Source: Strongyloides papillosus
Taxonomy: Eukaryota > Nematoda > Chromadorea > Rhabditida > Strongyloididae
Length of the DNA stretch: 64,000 nucleotides
Reading direction: 5' to 3'
Assembly (NCBI GenBank): GCA_005656395.1
Contig: SRSI01000013.1
Span: 310,001 to 374,000, forward strand
Positions 36,589 to 49,729 of the stretch are shown here, piece after piece. Below the pieces are notes generated by a model. It did no database searches, was not told the origin of the DNA, and was given only the letters and a program-made list of their open reading frames with translations. Position 1 is the stretch's first letter. Each line of letters begins with the position of its first letter. The translations under genes were made by a program, and so were the position numbers.

Positions 36589-37231
36589 ATGGATATTCGT
36601 AACTATTTTAAGGTTTATTTGCCATATATTTTATGGCTTGCAATAACATTTAGCATAACTATAAGTGCTGAGGAACTCACTCCTAAAATAAAACTCGTCA
36701 GAAGACTAAGAAATCTTCTAACTGATTTTTTAACTGAAGAACAATGCATATATTTTATTGATACTTATTTAGAAATGTACAATAACGGTGCTACTATGGA
36801 AGATATTAAAAATGGTAAATTTTAAATATTTTATATATTAATCATTTATAGATGTAATGACAAATGCTATGGATCAGTTGGAAGATGACCAATTATTAAA
36901 AGCTTTAGGTGCTTATAAAAAAGCAAGTAAGTCATTAGGTATGGATAAATTAATGACCATTGGTACGACATGTATTAATGTGTTGATGAATAATGTTACA
37001 CCATTTATGAAACAAGTTATGGAAAAAGTTCAAATTATGAAGGAACAAAATAAAGGCAAAAACTCTATAAATAACAATATGTTTTTAATGGCAAATCAAT
37101 TTTTTACTAAAAATAGAGTTAGAACAATTTTTAAAAGAATTAAGAATAAAATTGGAAAAGAAGATTTTGATTTGGCTTTTCCATTTTTGTCTGATTTCAT
37201 GAAATTTGATTTAATATCAGATTTAATGTAG
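36589..37231 (+). CDS. Secreted helical protein, unknown family
   Basis: Two exons, 36589-36814 and 36852-37231, around a 37-nt intron; 201 aa. Residues 1-26 form a signal peptide (…LPYILWLAITFSITISA) and there is no later membrane helix. The mature part is almost all amphipathic helix, rich in Lys, Met and Leu, with only a few Cys. Size, secretion and helical content recall nematode-specific secreted families such as FAR or SXP/RAL-2 proteins, but I see no diagnostic signature and make no assignment. It stands in a run of plus-strand genes whose spacing (roughly 360-415 bp) is too wide for a typical nematode operon. Confidence 0.75.
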
Positions 37232-37589
37232 CATTTTGATTTTTTTGAAAACAGAGAAAGATATTGTCAAAATTACTAGGGATATTTGTTAAGAATATAA
37301 TTTTGTCCTAAATATTTTTCTTTAACTCTTTGATTCAACCAATAAAAAATTCATTAACACTTTTTTTACTGATTAATCCATATTTAATGATTTCCCAATA
37401 TAAAATATAATGTATCATAATCCTTTATTAATTAAGCCCCAATTTTTTCAATAATGTATATAGAATAACATTTTATATATATAATGAAACATTTTAAATG
37501 AGTTATAAAAATAATAGTATATCAAATTTTAATAATTATTCTATTTTTTATTTTAATAATTTTCAATATTTTAGAACAACATTTTATCA
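37232..37589. other. Intergenic spacer
   Basis: AT-rich; an AATATTTTAG acceptor ends at 37574, 15 nt before the next ATG. Nothing else. Confidence 0.4.
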
Positions 37590-38021
37590 ATGGAAAAGAG
37601 AAGAACACTATCTATATTATTATCGTTTGTATTTTATTCAAAAGTTTTTTCTTCTATCTTATTAACGCTGTCATCAAGTTCTTCAAATCAAATATATTCA
37701 ACCGATTGTGGAAATGCGCAAACTGAATGGTTAGAATGGAGTTCCTGGGGTCAATGTACAGATAGTTGTGGTAGTTGTGGTATTCATATGAGAACAAGAA
37801 TTTGTCTTACGACAAATTCAACTTGTAGTTGTCCTGGGTAATTTTTTTTACCTATTTTTTATTTAATTTTGTAAAAATTTTTAATTTTTTTCAGTAGTGG
37901 AACACAACTAGATTATTGTAATCTTAATGTTTGTTTATATCCTAGGCAAACATGTTGTTACAACAAAGTTGCTCGATCATTTGAAGGGAAATTTACATGC
38001 TTATCATCTCAAAATGGATAA
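37590..38021 (+). CDS. Small secreted thrombospondin type 1 repeat protein
   Basis: Two exons, 37590-37837 and 37895-38021, with a 57-nt intron; 124 aa. A hydrophobic N-terminus is a signal peptide (about residues 1-30), followed by one TSP1 repeat starting TEWLEWSSWGQCTDSCGSCG. The WxxW pattern is the usual site for C-mannosylation, and the Arg-rich strand HMRTRIC is kept. The C-terminus adds a Cys-rich stretch (CLYPRQTCCYN). There is no anchor, so it should be secreted into the matrix, pseudocoelom or host-facing fluid. Single-TSP1 secreted proteins are common in nematodes; the exact partner is unknown. Confidence 0.82.
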
Positions 38022-38385
38022 AATTTCTAAATAACTTTTCTTTTTGATATTTGATATTTCATTTTATGCTCTATCATTATAAATATTTGTATTTTGCAAT
38101 ATAATCATTTACCATGCATATTTATACATTAGCAACACCTAAATGATACATTTTTTATCAAGTAATAATGTTGTTTTAATAAGTAGTTTTATATAATACT
38201 TTTTCTCATAGATAATTTTATGTAAAAACTTCTATAAATTAAAGAGATTAAAAAGTATAGTATGAAATTTATTAATGTAAAAATATATACCAATTTTACG
38301 GGAAAAATATGATAGCGATGTAGAACAATATATAGTTATATATAATTTCTATTTTATTTAGATAATATTTAATTAACTTATAAAT
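38022..38385. other. Intergenic spacer
   Basis: AT-rich, with a TTTTATTTAG acceptor ending at 38361, 24 nt before the next ATG. Confidence 0.4.
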
Positions 38386-39438
38386 ATGAAAATTATAATT
38401 GATACTGATGGTGTTGTCGATGATTGTAAAGCTATTACTTTAGCATTACAAACTTCTCATGCTGAAGTAAGTTAGCATTCATCAAATACTATTTTTTTTA
38501 AGGTTATTGCAATAACAACTGTTAGTGGATGCATTTCAGCCAGACAAGCCGTTGCTAATGTTTCTAGAACAATTCGTGCTAATAATATCAAAAATTTCAT
38601 CCCCATTTTTAAGGGCGCATGTGAACCATTGATTCTTGATGAATTTTTACCACACTCAGAAGAATATTTCTTTGGAAAAGACGGTATTGGAGATAAACCT
38701 GATGTTCATCCAATTAGCTTGGAGTCAGATTTTGAAAATTACGACAAGGATACTCCTGCTGCATTAGCTTTATCAAAATATTGTCGTCAGTATAAAAATG
38801 AAATTACTATTGTTGCACTAGGTCCTTTAACAAATGTTGCACTAGCCATAAAACTTGATGAAGATTTTAAAAGTAATATTAAACAAATATATTGTATGGG
38901 TGGAAATGTCTATGGAATTGGGAATGTTGATGCTAATCAAACTGCCGAATATAACTTTGGCCATGATCCGGAATCAGCTCATATAGTACTAAATGATTTA
39001 CTTTGCCCTATCACAATCATTCCCTGGGAATGCTTTTATTTTGAAAGTAGAAAAAATCAAGATGATGTTGATTTTCATAATTTGTTTAGATTAGGGACAA
39101 AATTGTCAAAGTATTTTGAAGCAATTTCAGAAACTGGAAGAAAAATTTTAGAACAAAGTAAACATCAATATGCATTTTGTGATGAAATTGTTCTTGGATC
39201 TTTGTTGTATCCTGAAAGAGTAATATCAAAAACAAAATACTTAAAAGGTACTGTTGAGTTACATGGAAATCATACCAGAGGACAAATAGCAATTGATTGG
39301 GTTTCTAAATTTAACGGCGGTGAATATGATAATAAGAAAAAATTTATAAATACAAAACAACCGATAACATTTGTAACTGAATATAATACAAAAGAATTAG
39401 TCTCTATTTTTGAAAATATTGTCAAATCATCAGAGTAA
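38386..39438 (+). CDS. Inosine-uridine-preferring nucleoside hydrolase
   Basis: Cleaves the N-glycosidic bond of ribonucleosides to base plus ribose in purine and pyrimidine salvage. Two exons, 38386-38466 and 38503-39438, with a 36-nt intron; 338 aa, normal for the family. The N-terminal calcium-binding motif is present as IDTDGVVDD; the usual DTDPGxDD Pro-Gly is replaced by Gly-Val-Val but the Asp residues are kept. Other family blocks are ALGPLTNVALAI, MGGN (substrate/Ca region) and AEYNFGHDPESAHIVL, and the C-terminal catalytic Asp region fits QYAFCDEIV. No signal peptide, so cytosolic. The gene ends only 173 bp from the plexin stop codon on the opposite strand, so the 3' UTRs converge and may overlap. 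Confidence 0.9.
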
Positions 39439-39611
39439 AAAAATGATTAGTAAAAGATTTATTTAAAAAGAAAAAAAAGTAAACAATTTTTTTAAATTTT
39501 ATAATATCGTTAATCATTTGTATTAAAGTGAAGAAAAAAAAACCCGTTATAATTGAGAAAACGTTAATTTCGCAAAGCATAAATGCTATTTTTTAAGACT
39601 AAATAATTTTT

Positions 39612-42600
39612 TTAATAAAAACGATTATCCTTAAACATTAATCTTGAAGCACTATTATATCCATCAAGAGAACCGTTAGTGTAATGATGAGAAAGGTTAT
39701 TATGAATTGACATAATATCGATCATTTGCTGGAATTTTGCCGTAATTCCTTGACTATTTGCGTACTCATTAGTTGAAAGCTCATCATAGATACTTTCTTT
39801 ATATTGTTCAACATAGCTATACAATTCATTTAATGCTGTATATATATAAAATTGGTTTTGATGCAACTTTGATTCATCAGCAAAATATGAAGACATTTCA
39901 TGTTCTGATATTGGTGGCATTCTTCTGATTTCAGAATAATATCTAAAAAAGTAGTTAATTAAAATTAATTATACTAGTTATTTTATAATTACCTATTAAC
40001 TTTCATTCTATGAGATGGAATATCTTTTGCAAATAATAATTTACTACTAGGTGAATCTTTTGTTAAGTTTTGTTCCTGAGTTGAGCAAGCATCCATTAAA
40101 GTTTGTGCTATAACATTTAAACTACCCTCTATTTTTGTTGGCTTTGGGATGTCAAATAAGAAATGTGGATTTTTAATTAAATTAACCCAAAATCTTAGAG
40201 GTAATGCATTACTCTTCCATGCATGGACAACTTCTTCATCTGTAATTCCATGTTCTAATGCCTGTTCATCCATAAAATCAAACATATACTTGATACATAT
40301 TGGAAAGAAGAATTGACGTGAATTTCCGGAACTCGAAAAAATTACATTAAAGAAATCTTCAATAAATTTTTGTACTGTTCCTTTCATTGTTAATAAACGA
40401 GTTAAATAGACTTCAGATACTAGTTTTTCTTGGTGATCTGATGGTCCATTTTCTTGTGGTTTAATTAAATGAAAATGATTTGAACACTCTTTACTATTAT
40501 TACTACTATTTGTACCAAATCCTCTTCCCAATGTAGGTGAATTATTTATCATAGTTAACGATGATTTTTCTGATCTATCACTCATTAATGAAAGATTATA
40601 TGAGGAGGCAATTTGACGGGGAATTAGTAATAATCTAGCATTAGTTGGAATTTTATAATGTGATAATGTATTTATTTTTTTCCACCCACCACTTTCAATT
40701 TTATTTGAATTATCAATATCACGAAGAATGATACTTTGTGATGGTGTAACCCACTCCAAATCAATATCATCAATTGATGGACGTTCTGAAAATGGTAATG
40801 TCCTATATTTTGCATCTAAACATTTTTCTTTAACTTGTGATATTGTATCACAACTTATAGCTCTTATTGTAAATTCTTGTGGTAAAATTTTTTGACTCTG
40901 TGGTGAATCTATTTCATCAGAAATAATATGTATAATTAATTCTTGATAATCAATTGTGGATCTTAATAATTTTTCTTCAGACAAAGAATATCTTGCATCC
41001 ATTGTTATAGCATCTTGTGGTCCTTTTTCAGTTGTTTGTTTTAATGACCAATATAATTGAAATAATTGTTGTCCACCACAATCTCTTAAAAATTTATACA
41101 TAAAAAATGCGAACCATGCAGAAAGCATTCTTTCAGCAACTGACTCCGATCTTCTAAATAATACTTTTGGTTGATATTTTCCTTCAACATTTTTTAATAT
41201 CAATTCTTTTAATAGTTGTTTTAATATATCTGTACAATATTCCATTTTATCTTGAAGAACAACCATTAGTAATGAACCGACATTAACTCTATCCTTTCCA
41301 ACAAAATATTTGTTTTTTTCCATTGTTTGAACGAATGTTAGTAAAAATGTTTTATTACACAATAATTTATTAAATTGTTGCAATCCGGCCTCAATAGCAC
41401 TTGCATGTTCAGAGTCAACTTCTAAATGTGCAAATATAGGATTATTAGGATAATTATGCGGAAATAATATACGACTAGCGTAGTCTTTGTATGACAAAAA
41501 TGGTGTATATATTTGACCTTGTGGGTAATTTTCTTGCCAAGCACTCATTGATGTTTGAAGTTCAGCAAAAGCCTCTTTACACTCTGTTGCAACTCTCATT
41601 TCAATTGTATCCATTTGAGATCGTAAATATTTTAGTTGACGATTATGTGAGGTACTTTTTCTTTTGAAAAGTATCAAAAGTATTAAAAATGCTATAAAAA
41701 ATAAAACAACTGCAAGTATAATAATAAATAAAAATTGAGTTGTTAATTTTGTTGCTTTTGGATCAAATGATAAACGTCCGACCTCAGCAACATTAGAACC
41801 AATTTTAACTAGCACCTCTGGTCCAAGTGAATCAAACTTTGTTTCATCAATTTCATCTTTATTTGGTAATTGACATGTTAATGCTTTATCAGCGAGTGCT
41901 GTTATCTTACATTCATTACCAGAAACATCAACTTTTATATCATCCTCTGATGCAACTTTATTTAAACTTTCACCATTAATGGTTAAAAATCCACCTGGTA
42001 AGAAATATCTAATGTCTTTAATTGATTCTAATGTTGGATCAGGATATACAGATATTTGTTTATAATTTTGTAATGATCTTGAATCATTTACATAAAAATA
42101 TTCATTTATAAAATAACCATAATTAACTGATAATGGATTGTTATTTGTTGGGCGAATTTTTCCAACATTTTGAATATTTGGTGTTGTACAATTCATTGAT
42201 GTATCATGTTCTATATTACAAAAATATCCTTTTACTATTTGATCATCAACACCAAAAACCATTCTAGCGCTTTGTATTAAATTAAATCCTACTCCTTTTA
42301 CAGTAATACTAATACCCCCAGATACAATTGACATATCCTTATCAATACTTAAAAATTTTGGATTTGGTTTATACTCAAATTGTAAATTTTTAAATTCAAT
42401 AGGTGTATCATCAAATACAACATGTACACTACCATTATTTGGTGAGTCATTAGAACCAGATTGACAAATTAACGAAGTACTATTTCTACTAACAATTCTG
42501 CACAATGAACCACCAATGAATGTTCTAACATGTGAACCAGCATCTAAATTTTCACCTTTAATTGTTACCATAGTTCCTCCTGATAATGGTCCTTGACGTG

Positions 42601-45600
42601 GTGAAAATGTTGTTATTAATGGATCAACATAAACAAATGGCTCATTTGATGTTGCAGTATATGATAAATTACCTTTTTTCGTTTCCATTTGTACAATAAT
42701 AGGATGACTTCTTGCACGATTCCTTGGTAGATTAGCATTTTGTTCAATTTTAAGTTTATCACCTGTTTTACATACAATCTTTGAAAATGGTACATATTTT
42801 GATGTTATAACACTACAACGAACATTTCCAATAAACACATTATTATCAACATCAGATACTTGTCTTCCTAAATTATTACCAATTATAGTTAACTCTGTAC
42901 CACCATTTAATGGTCCTTTTTTTGGATAAAAATTAATTATTTTTGGATTTGCGCATATATCACCAGTTTTTAAAAAATCTGTCCTTCGTAGGCAAGCAGA
43001 TTGTGGACTACATTTTCCTGTTGATTCACACCAACCACAATTAAATTTAGTATTATCTAACAATAAACAAGATCCACAATTATCAGCCATAAAATTACAT
43101 TTATAAAGATTAACTTTAAATATATTATCCAATGGTTGTCTTTGGTTCTTTGATGCCCATGCTAAAACAATTTCAATATTTAAGGTACCATTATTAAATT
43201 TTGAATTTGTATAATCCATTTTAACTGAGTCACAAATAATTTGATCACCAACTTTATTCCCTGATACTTCAATAATTTCGTGTACATTTTTTATAATACA
43301 AACCCAATCTTTCATAAATGAATGAGTATTTCTAGTGGCAACTGTAAATTGTTTTGCCTCTCCAGCACGAATATATGTTGATTCCATCTCAACAATTTGC
43401 GGGCAATGTAAACTTCCTTTATTTGATAATTTCGATGTTCCAATACCATGAACAAAATTTTGATTTTTACAGGTTGCATCAGATGATGTTACCTCAACAC
43501 ATTGACTACTTTGTATACACCATGAACACGGATATGATGATTCAACACAACTTTTACATGAGTATAATTTTCTACAATCATAAAAAGTAAAATTAGTGCT
43601 TGCTAATGATATTGCAGAGGTATTAGTATTAGTTCGAATTATATTTAATTTTGAATTTAGCGCCATTTCATCTATTGGAATTGTAGGTATAAGTAAAACA
43701 TCTGGAGTTTGACAATATATTTTTTGATTAAAACCATCAATAACAACAGCAGGTTGTGTAACATTAATATTTAAATATGGAAATTCAAATCTACATCCAA
43801 TAAATTTATAATTTCTCTGTGGAATATTTTGCATTACTATTGAGATATTTTGTGTTGTTGATATTTGTGTAGAATTGGGAAAAATTGATAAAATAATTGG
43901 ACATTTACCATTTTGTGAGAAAAATTCCGTTGGTGATGGTGGGATATCTAAAGAGATGCATTGATCTTCTGATACACACATTCCACTTATTCCACACCAT
44001 CCACAATATGGATCCCTCATTTCTAAACAACTTTTACAATCCGTTGCATCACCACATTGCTTAATAGCCAATTTAGTTAAACGATCTGATGTTAGAACAT
44101 ATAAATATTCATTATTACCATCTAGTTCCATGTCTGGAAGTATGGGATTATTACTAATGTCAATAGTATTATATATATAAAAATCATCTTTTTGAATTGC
44201 TACTTTTAATAGTTTACCATTAACTGTACCAATAAATGCAACTGTAAAGCCTTTAACAGAATGTACCACTATTGATGTAAATTCAGTATTCTCTTTATTC
44301 ATCAATACCTCACCATCAATTCTTTTTTCACCACCAATAAAACGTATTGCATCACTACCACAAATCATTTGACTTTCAGAAATTGTTGTATTAGAACATT
44401 TATCATTTTTAACAAACCATTTTAAATTCCTACTTGTTTTTCCTCTAAAACAATTACGAATATTATCTTTAAAAATTCTTTCAACTGTATCCATTGAATA
44501 TACACATAATGCTGAATTAACCACTTGTTGTGGAGATGTATTTGAAGGTTGATCAGAAAAGATTGCAAATAAAACATCTTCCTCTACTCTAAAAAATAAA
44601 AGATAAAAAGGCAATTAAGTGTTTTAAATTAATTTATAATTTCCCTACCTGACTCCTAATCTTTTTGCTAATGTATATTCGGGTTTTGCTAAATAAGTAT
44701 CTTTAATGTACTTATAATTATAGCCATCACGTCCTTTACAAATTAATGGTACTTCTGTATAAGAGTGAAAATGATGATCATTAACATAGATTCTTACGAG
44801 TTTACTAACTGTTTCTGGTGAAAATAAACCACCATTGAATTCATTATGAAATGATTCCAATTGTTGTGTGGAGAAATAAATAAATGCACCACTTTGAAAA
44901 GCACTTATATAATCGATCTTGTAATTTTTATCTAATAGTTTTAATTCTGTACCATCACCGACAGATTTAATTGCTAAATTAAATAATTCTGAATCAGAAC
45001 CATTTAATTTATATGATGCAATACTTGGTGGTGCTTCTAAACTTGTAGAAGGAATTGTTAGTTGTAATGCATTATTATTTAATATAGTACTACCAATATA
45101 TAATACTTGTGATAAATCGTTCTTCCATATATCATAATTCTCTGGCGGTTGGCAATATGTATAACTAGGATTTGGTGGCCCCATACCAACTAATATAACA
45201 GTTGATGCAGTTTCATCTGGATATATCATAGAATGACTAATACCTTTTATCTCATCTGGTGTTGTTATATCGTAAAGGTTTCTTAATCTACATTGAGGGT
45301 ATGTTGATGGACATTCAATTAATTTTGATCCTTCTGCATAAACAGCCATTGCTTTTAAATGAACTCTATCATGAGAACATAATTTTATATCACTACACGG
45401 CTTAAATTCATTGTCATGACCCGTAATGGCAGTAGCTCTTTTTTCTAAAGATGGTTTTAAATCATATATATAATTTACCCCACCAACATAAATTCTTTCT
45501 GTTGTCTTATCAACAACCTATAAAAAAAAATAAAAAAATTCAATTAAAAATTTAATTTACCAGTTTTTGTAAAGGCATATCATTGTTTGGATTTTCAAAG

Positions 45601-45683
45601 ATATTTACAATTGTCTTTGATGTTGAAAATATAATACTTGGAAAAAGACATATTAACATTAAATATATCCTAATTTCCAACAT
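39612..45683 (-). CDS. plx-1: Plexin, semaphorin receptor (plexin-A type)
   Basis: Complete receptor of about 1972 aa in four exons: 45683-45561, 45517-44649, 44588-39993 and 39942-39612; all joins are in frame. Order: signal peptide (1-20), Sema domain (about 40-500), PSI cysteine knots (CKSCLEMRDPYCGWC, CKSCVESSYPCSWC, CGSCLLLDNTKFNCGWC), four IPT/TIG domains (NGGTELTIIG, SGGTMVTIKG, SGGISITVKG, PGGFLTING), one transmembrane helix (about 1282-1305) and the intracellular Rap/RasGAP with inserted Rho-binding domain. Both GAP arginine motifs are visible: RRSESVAERMLSAW (about 1476) and LPLRFWVNLI (about 1795). The last exon holds the conserved end RYYSEIRRMPPISEHEM. Plexins guide cell migration and axons by responding to semaphorins. 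The symbol is by family similarity; plx-2 cannot be excluded. Confidence 0.93.
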
Positions 45684-48600
45684 ATTTTTATATCTTCAAC
45701 AAACAAATAATAAAAATAAATTTTATGATCAGGAAATATAGAAGGATTTTTATTTTGAAATTGAATTTTAATTAGTAATATAATATTGTTAATAGTATTT
45801 CTTTTAAATAAAAATTCATGAATATTTTTAAAAAAAATATTTTTATATTTAAAGATATAAAATAAAGATTCTTCCAATCATATAATAATAAGCTCTTTTA
45901 ATTAAGCAAGTATAAATTTCTAAAATAATCTTATTATAATAAGAATGTTAAATAATGTATTATTAAAATAAAGAATGGTAAAATGATAAATAAATAACGC
46001 GAATTATCAGATGATGAATATATCCTATGTATTTTTAATGAGTTAATGTTTGCAAGAGAATGTTTATATATGTATTGATACAAAGTTATAGTGACCGTAT
46101 TAACATAAGATTTATTTTTGGTTTATATCTTTTACGTAGGGTGATTTTAAAAAAGACGCATTGTAGGTGAAATCAATGGTTGTTGTAAGTAGTGCTTTTT
46201 ATTCTAAGACCTTTAAATGAAAGAATACTAGCAACTGAGATAAATCTCACTGTCACCGGCATTTTGTAAGAAGTTTTATTGTCTTTAATGAAAAAACATT
46301 GTTGATAGATTTGTTTCGAGATTGACATATTACGAGTATAGCTAATTATACTTCCAAACATCAGATAGTTATAAGCCTTTTAAAAGACATTTGTTACGAC
46401 AAAACATTATAAAAAAGAAATTTTTAAAAGTAGTGATATCATCAATTATATTTCTAGAGAGAAAATTTAATTAAGTATATAATATGTGAATAAAAAGAAT
46501 TTGAATTAAATGTAGAGACAAGGACAACTGCAATTTTTGGAAGTAAAAGAGAAAGAGTAAAAAAATAATAATGGTAACATTGATTTTTGAAATATAAGAA
46601 TGTTACAAATAGGACTATTGACAAAATGGTATATATTTATAGATAATTAAAAATGAAAACTTTATTTTTGAATCATCTCTAATTAGCATCTAATTTCTTC
46701 TTGTTTTATTTGATTAAATCTTAAATTTATCCAAATATAAAGTACGTTACAATAAACGAAAAGCTATTAGAGTGTTGTTTCATTTATATTGTCCAAGTAG
46801 GAAATATATCAATTAGCATATGGAAGACCGCTTCATTAAGTATCTTGGACAAAATCTCAACAAAGAAACGATAAACTAAACGATCATAATAAAGATATTT
46901 AAAAATTAATTGAACAGTGCGAAATAAAATGTAATTTAATCTACTCATCTCAAATTTTGTAGACCTAGAATATAATATATGTTATTTTGTGAGTAAATAA
47001 CTTTATAGTAAAAATATTGTGAAATCATGTTAGCGTTATTTGTAATGTGTATTGCTTCTGTCAGTTATGCGTCATTTAGAAATGTTAATATCATAAAATA
47101 TAAAATACCTAATAGTACAGACATATGAAAAGAAATAAGCGGTTAAATGACCTCAAGTGATTGAAGCAATGTTTTATTTAAAAAAATGAACTTTTGATTG
47201 AACACAAATGTATAATATGTATATATTTATTTCTTTAATTTAACATAACATTTTTATATTAATACTACTCATCAATGAGAAAGGCAAAAAAATTATAACA
47301 AAAAAATTAAATATCTTTTTAAATGATTATCTCTACTTAAGGATTTTAAAATAGATTTTATTATTTTTCTTTGATATAGTTGTCATAATGCAATCTAAAA
47401 TAAAATTAGATAAACTTTATATGTCATTAGATTTAGTCTTTAAAGTGAATATGTAAAAAAAATAAAATGACAATGTAAATAGTAGCTATAATAAAGTTGA
47501 TATTAAGAAATCGTAGTTTTTTTGACAATGTTGATCACAAATATTACTTTACAATATTAAATAACAATAGAATTGTATTAAAAATTTTTTATATTAAATT
47601 GAAATGTAATAAAAGATATAAATTTTGATTTAAAAACAAAATTATCTAATAATAAGTATTTTTAAATTTTATATAGATATTATTATAGAGTATTATTCTA
47701 AATCAGCTGGGATAAGGGTATAATATTTAAAGAGGTACTTTAATAAACTGTGAACAAGCCTTAATGACAGTGACTTCGGAGGTCAATTTGATCGAAGCAA
47801 ATATATGTATTTGTAAATATGTATTATCAAATGAATGAAACTCCGCGTGACGGTCATTAGATAATAATGGAAGATTAGAATAAAATCACTGTTTTCTGAA
47901 AGCAGTGACATATTACAAAGAATATAATGATGTAGAAAAATATTACAGATATAACTATTAAGATCAGTATATTTTATAGGAGTAGTAAAATATAAAATAT
48001 TGTATGTAAAAAAATCATGTATATATATAATAAAAATAATGATAATCAGATAAAATTTATATTAGTAATGGTTGATCTAAGTTTTCATTTTAAACTTTTA
48101 ACAATAAAATAATGGTATTGATGGAGAAATATTTTATTGAAAATAATAGTATAAAAAAATTTGATCTCTATATATAATTTATGATGATGTTTTGTTAGGT
48201 CATCACTCTGGAGGGATATAAAAATTTTTGAATGAAACATTTATCCTATTGGTTAATGTAATGTGATATAAAATATGTATGGACCTTAAATTAGTAATCG
48301 CCTTTTTAATTGATATGTAGTCTTCATTTATATATTTTAATCATAATATAAATATTCATACAAAATAACGTATAATTTATCTTTAATACAATGACAGATA
48401 TAAAAAATTATAAATTAAAAGATTTGATGTAAACAAATCTAAAAACAAAGTGTCAAGAACAATAACTGTAATCAGATATAAATTGTGCGTTTTTCATATA
48501 AACAATTGTAAAAGCTATATAGTGGCAAGATACAATTAAATTCACTGGGGATAGTTGTAGTATAATTTTCCTATTAGATTTAACAAATTCATATAACATT

Positions 48601-49729
48601 ATAATAACAATTTGGTTTACTCTTAAGAATGTCATAATTCACTTGAATCATCTTAACATTGTACATTAAAACTTGGTCATGGTAAAAAAAAAGACTTTGT
48701 GTCTATTATTTCACAAAAATTGGGAATATTAATTCATAAATTTTATAGAATAAAATAATAGAAATAAATAATATGGTAAATAAAATTCAATAAAAATTTT
48801 TTATTTTTTAAAATAAAAAAGTACTTGGCTACTTTATCTCATTAAATTTGTTAGAATATTTTTTTACTACATATTTCTTCAGAAATGAAATGAGACAAGA
48901 GAAGAGAAACAAATTGTGTGAACAATATTTTAATGTATGTTGCTTTTATATGTTTACCACTAATTGTCAAGTTTTTTTTTACTTAAAGACTAAATAAAAA
49001 TTTATTATTATACATGTTTGTAATTTTCAGTTGATTAAACACAAATAAAAAAATTTTTTTAAACATAATAAACATAAGATTTTTTAAATTGGTTGATTAT
49101 CCTACAAGAATTAATGATTTTATTGGATAAAAGTCAAAGAAAAATATTTAAAAATATATAAAACTAATTTAAGAAATTTCATTAATGCTTATTTTCTTGT
49201 AGTATTTTAAATAAAAAGAGTTTGAATTTGACACGCCATTGATGCATCCTTCCTGTAAGAGAATTTCTGGAAAAAAAATAATAAAATCTTTTTAACTCTT
49301 TAAATTCAAATGTTATAATGTCTTTTCTTTAAATTTAAATTCTTACTATGAAAATTTGTCTAAATTAGACATAATCTTTACTCATACTATAAATTTTTAA
49401 ATATCAGGGATATGTATTTTTAAAAAGAATAGGATAATTCAAACTGGTTGACAAATATTTCTAGTATAATTTAGATGAAAAAGTTAACTTTTTAGAAAAA
49501 TGATATGAGTAGATATACATATTAGTTTCAGTTTATATTGGTGTAAGTTACATTTAAAAAAAGTAAAGGATAATTTTTATTCTAAATCGCTTTAAAAATG
49601 ACATCGTTAATATATTTCAATTACGATAATTATTGAGAATTATCATTTTGTTTAAAAATGGTTAAAAAAATATTGTAAATGTAAAAGCATAATAGAGTAT
49701 AATCTTTAAAAAATTATTTAAATATAATC
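45684..49729. other. 4-kb intergenic region
   Basis: No gene supported. A less AT-rich patch with structured-looking sequence lies at about 47700-47870 (see findings). Short ORFs near 45659-45877, 46173-46361 and 48453-48635 have no features. Confidence 0.4.

Noticed and set aside
36589..39438. Operon of the plus-strand gene run
   Set aside because: Intergenic spacers of about 360-415 bp are longer than typical nematode operon gaps and functions are unrelated.
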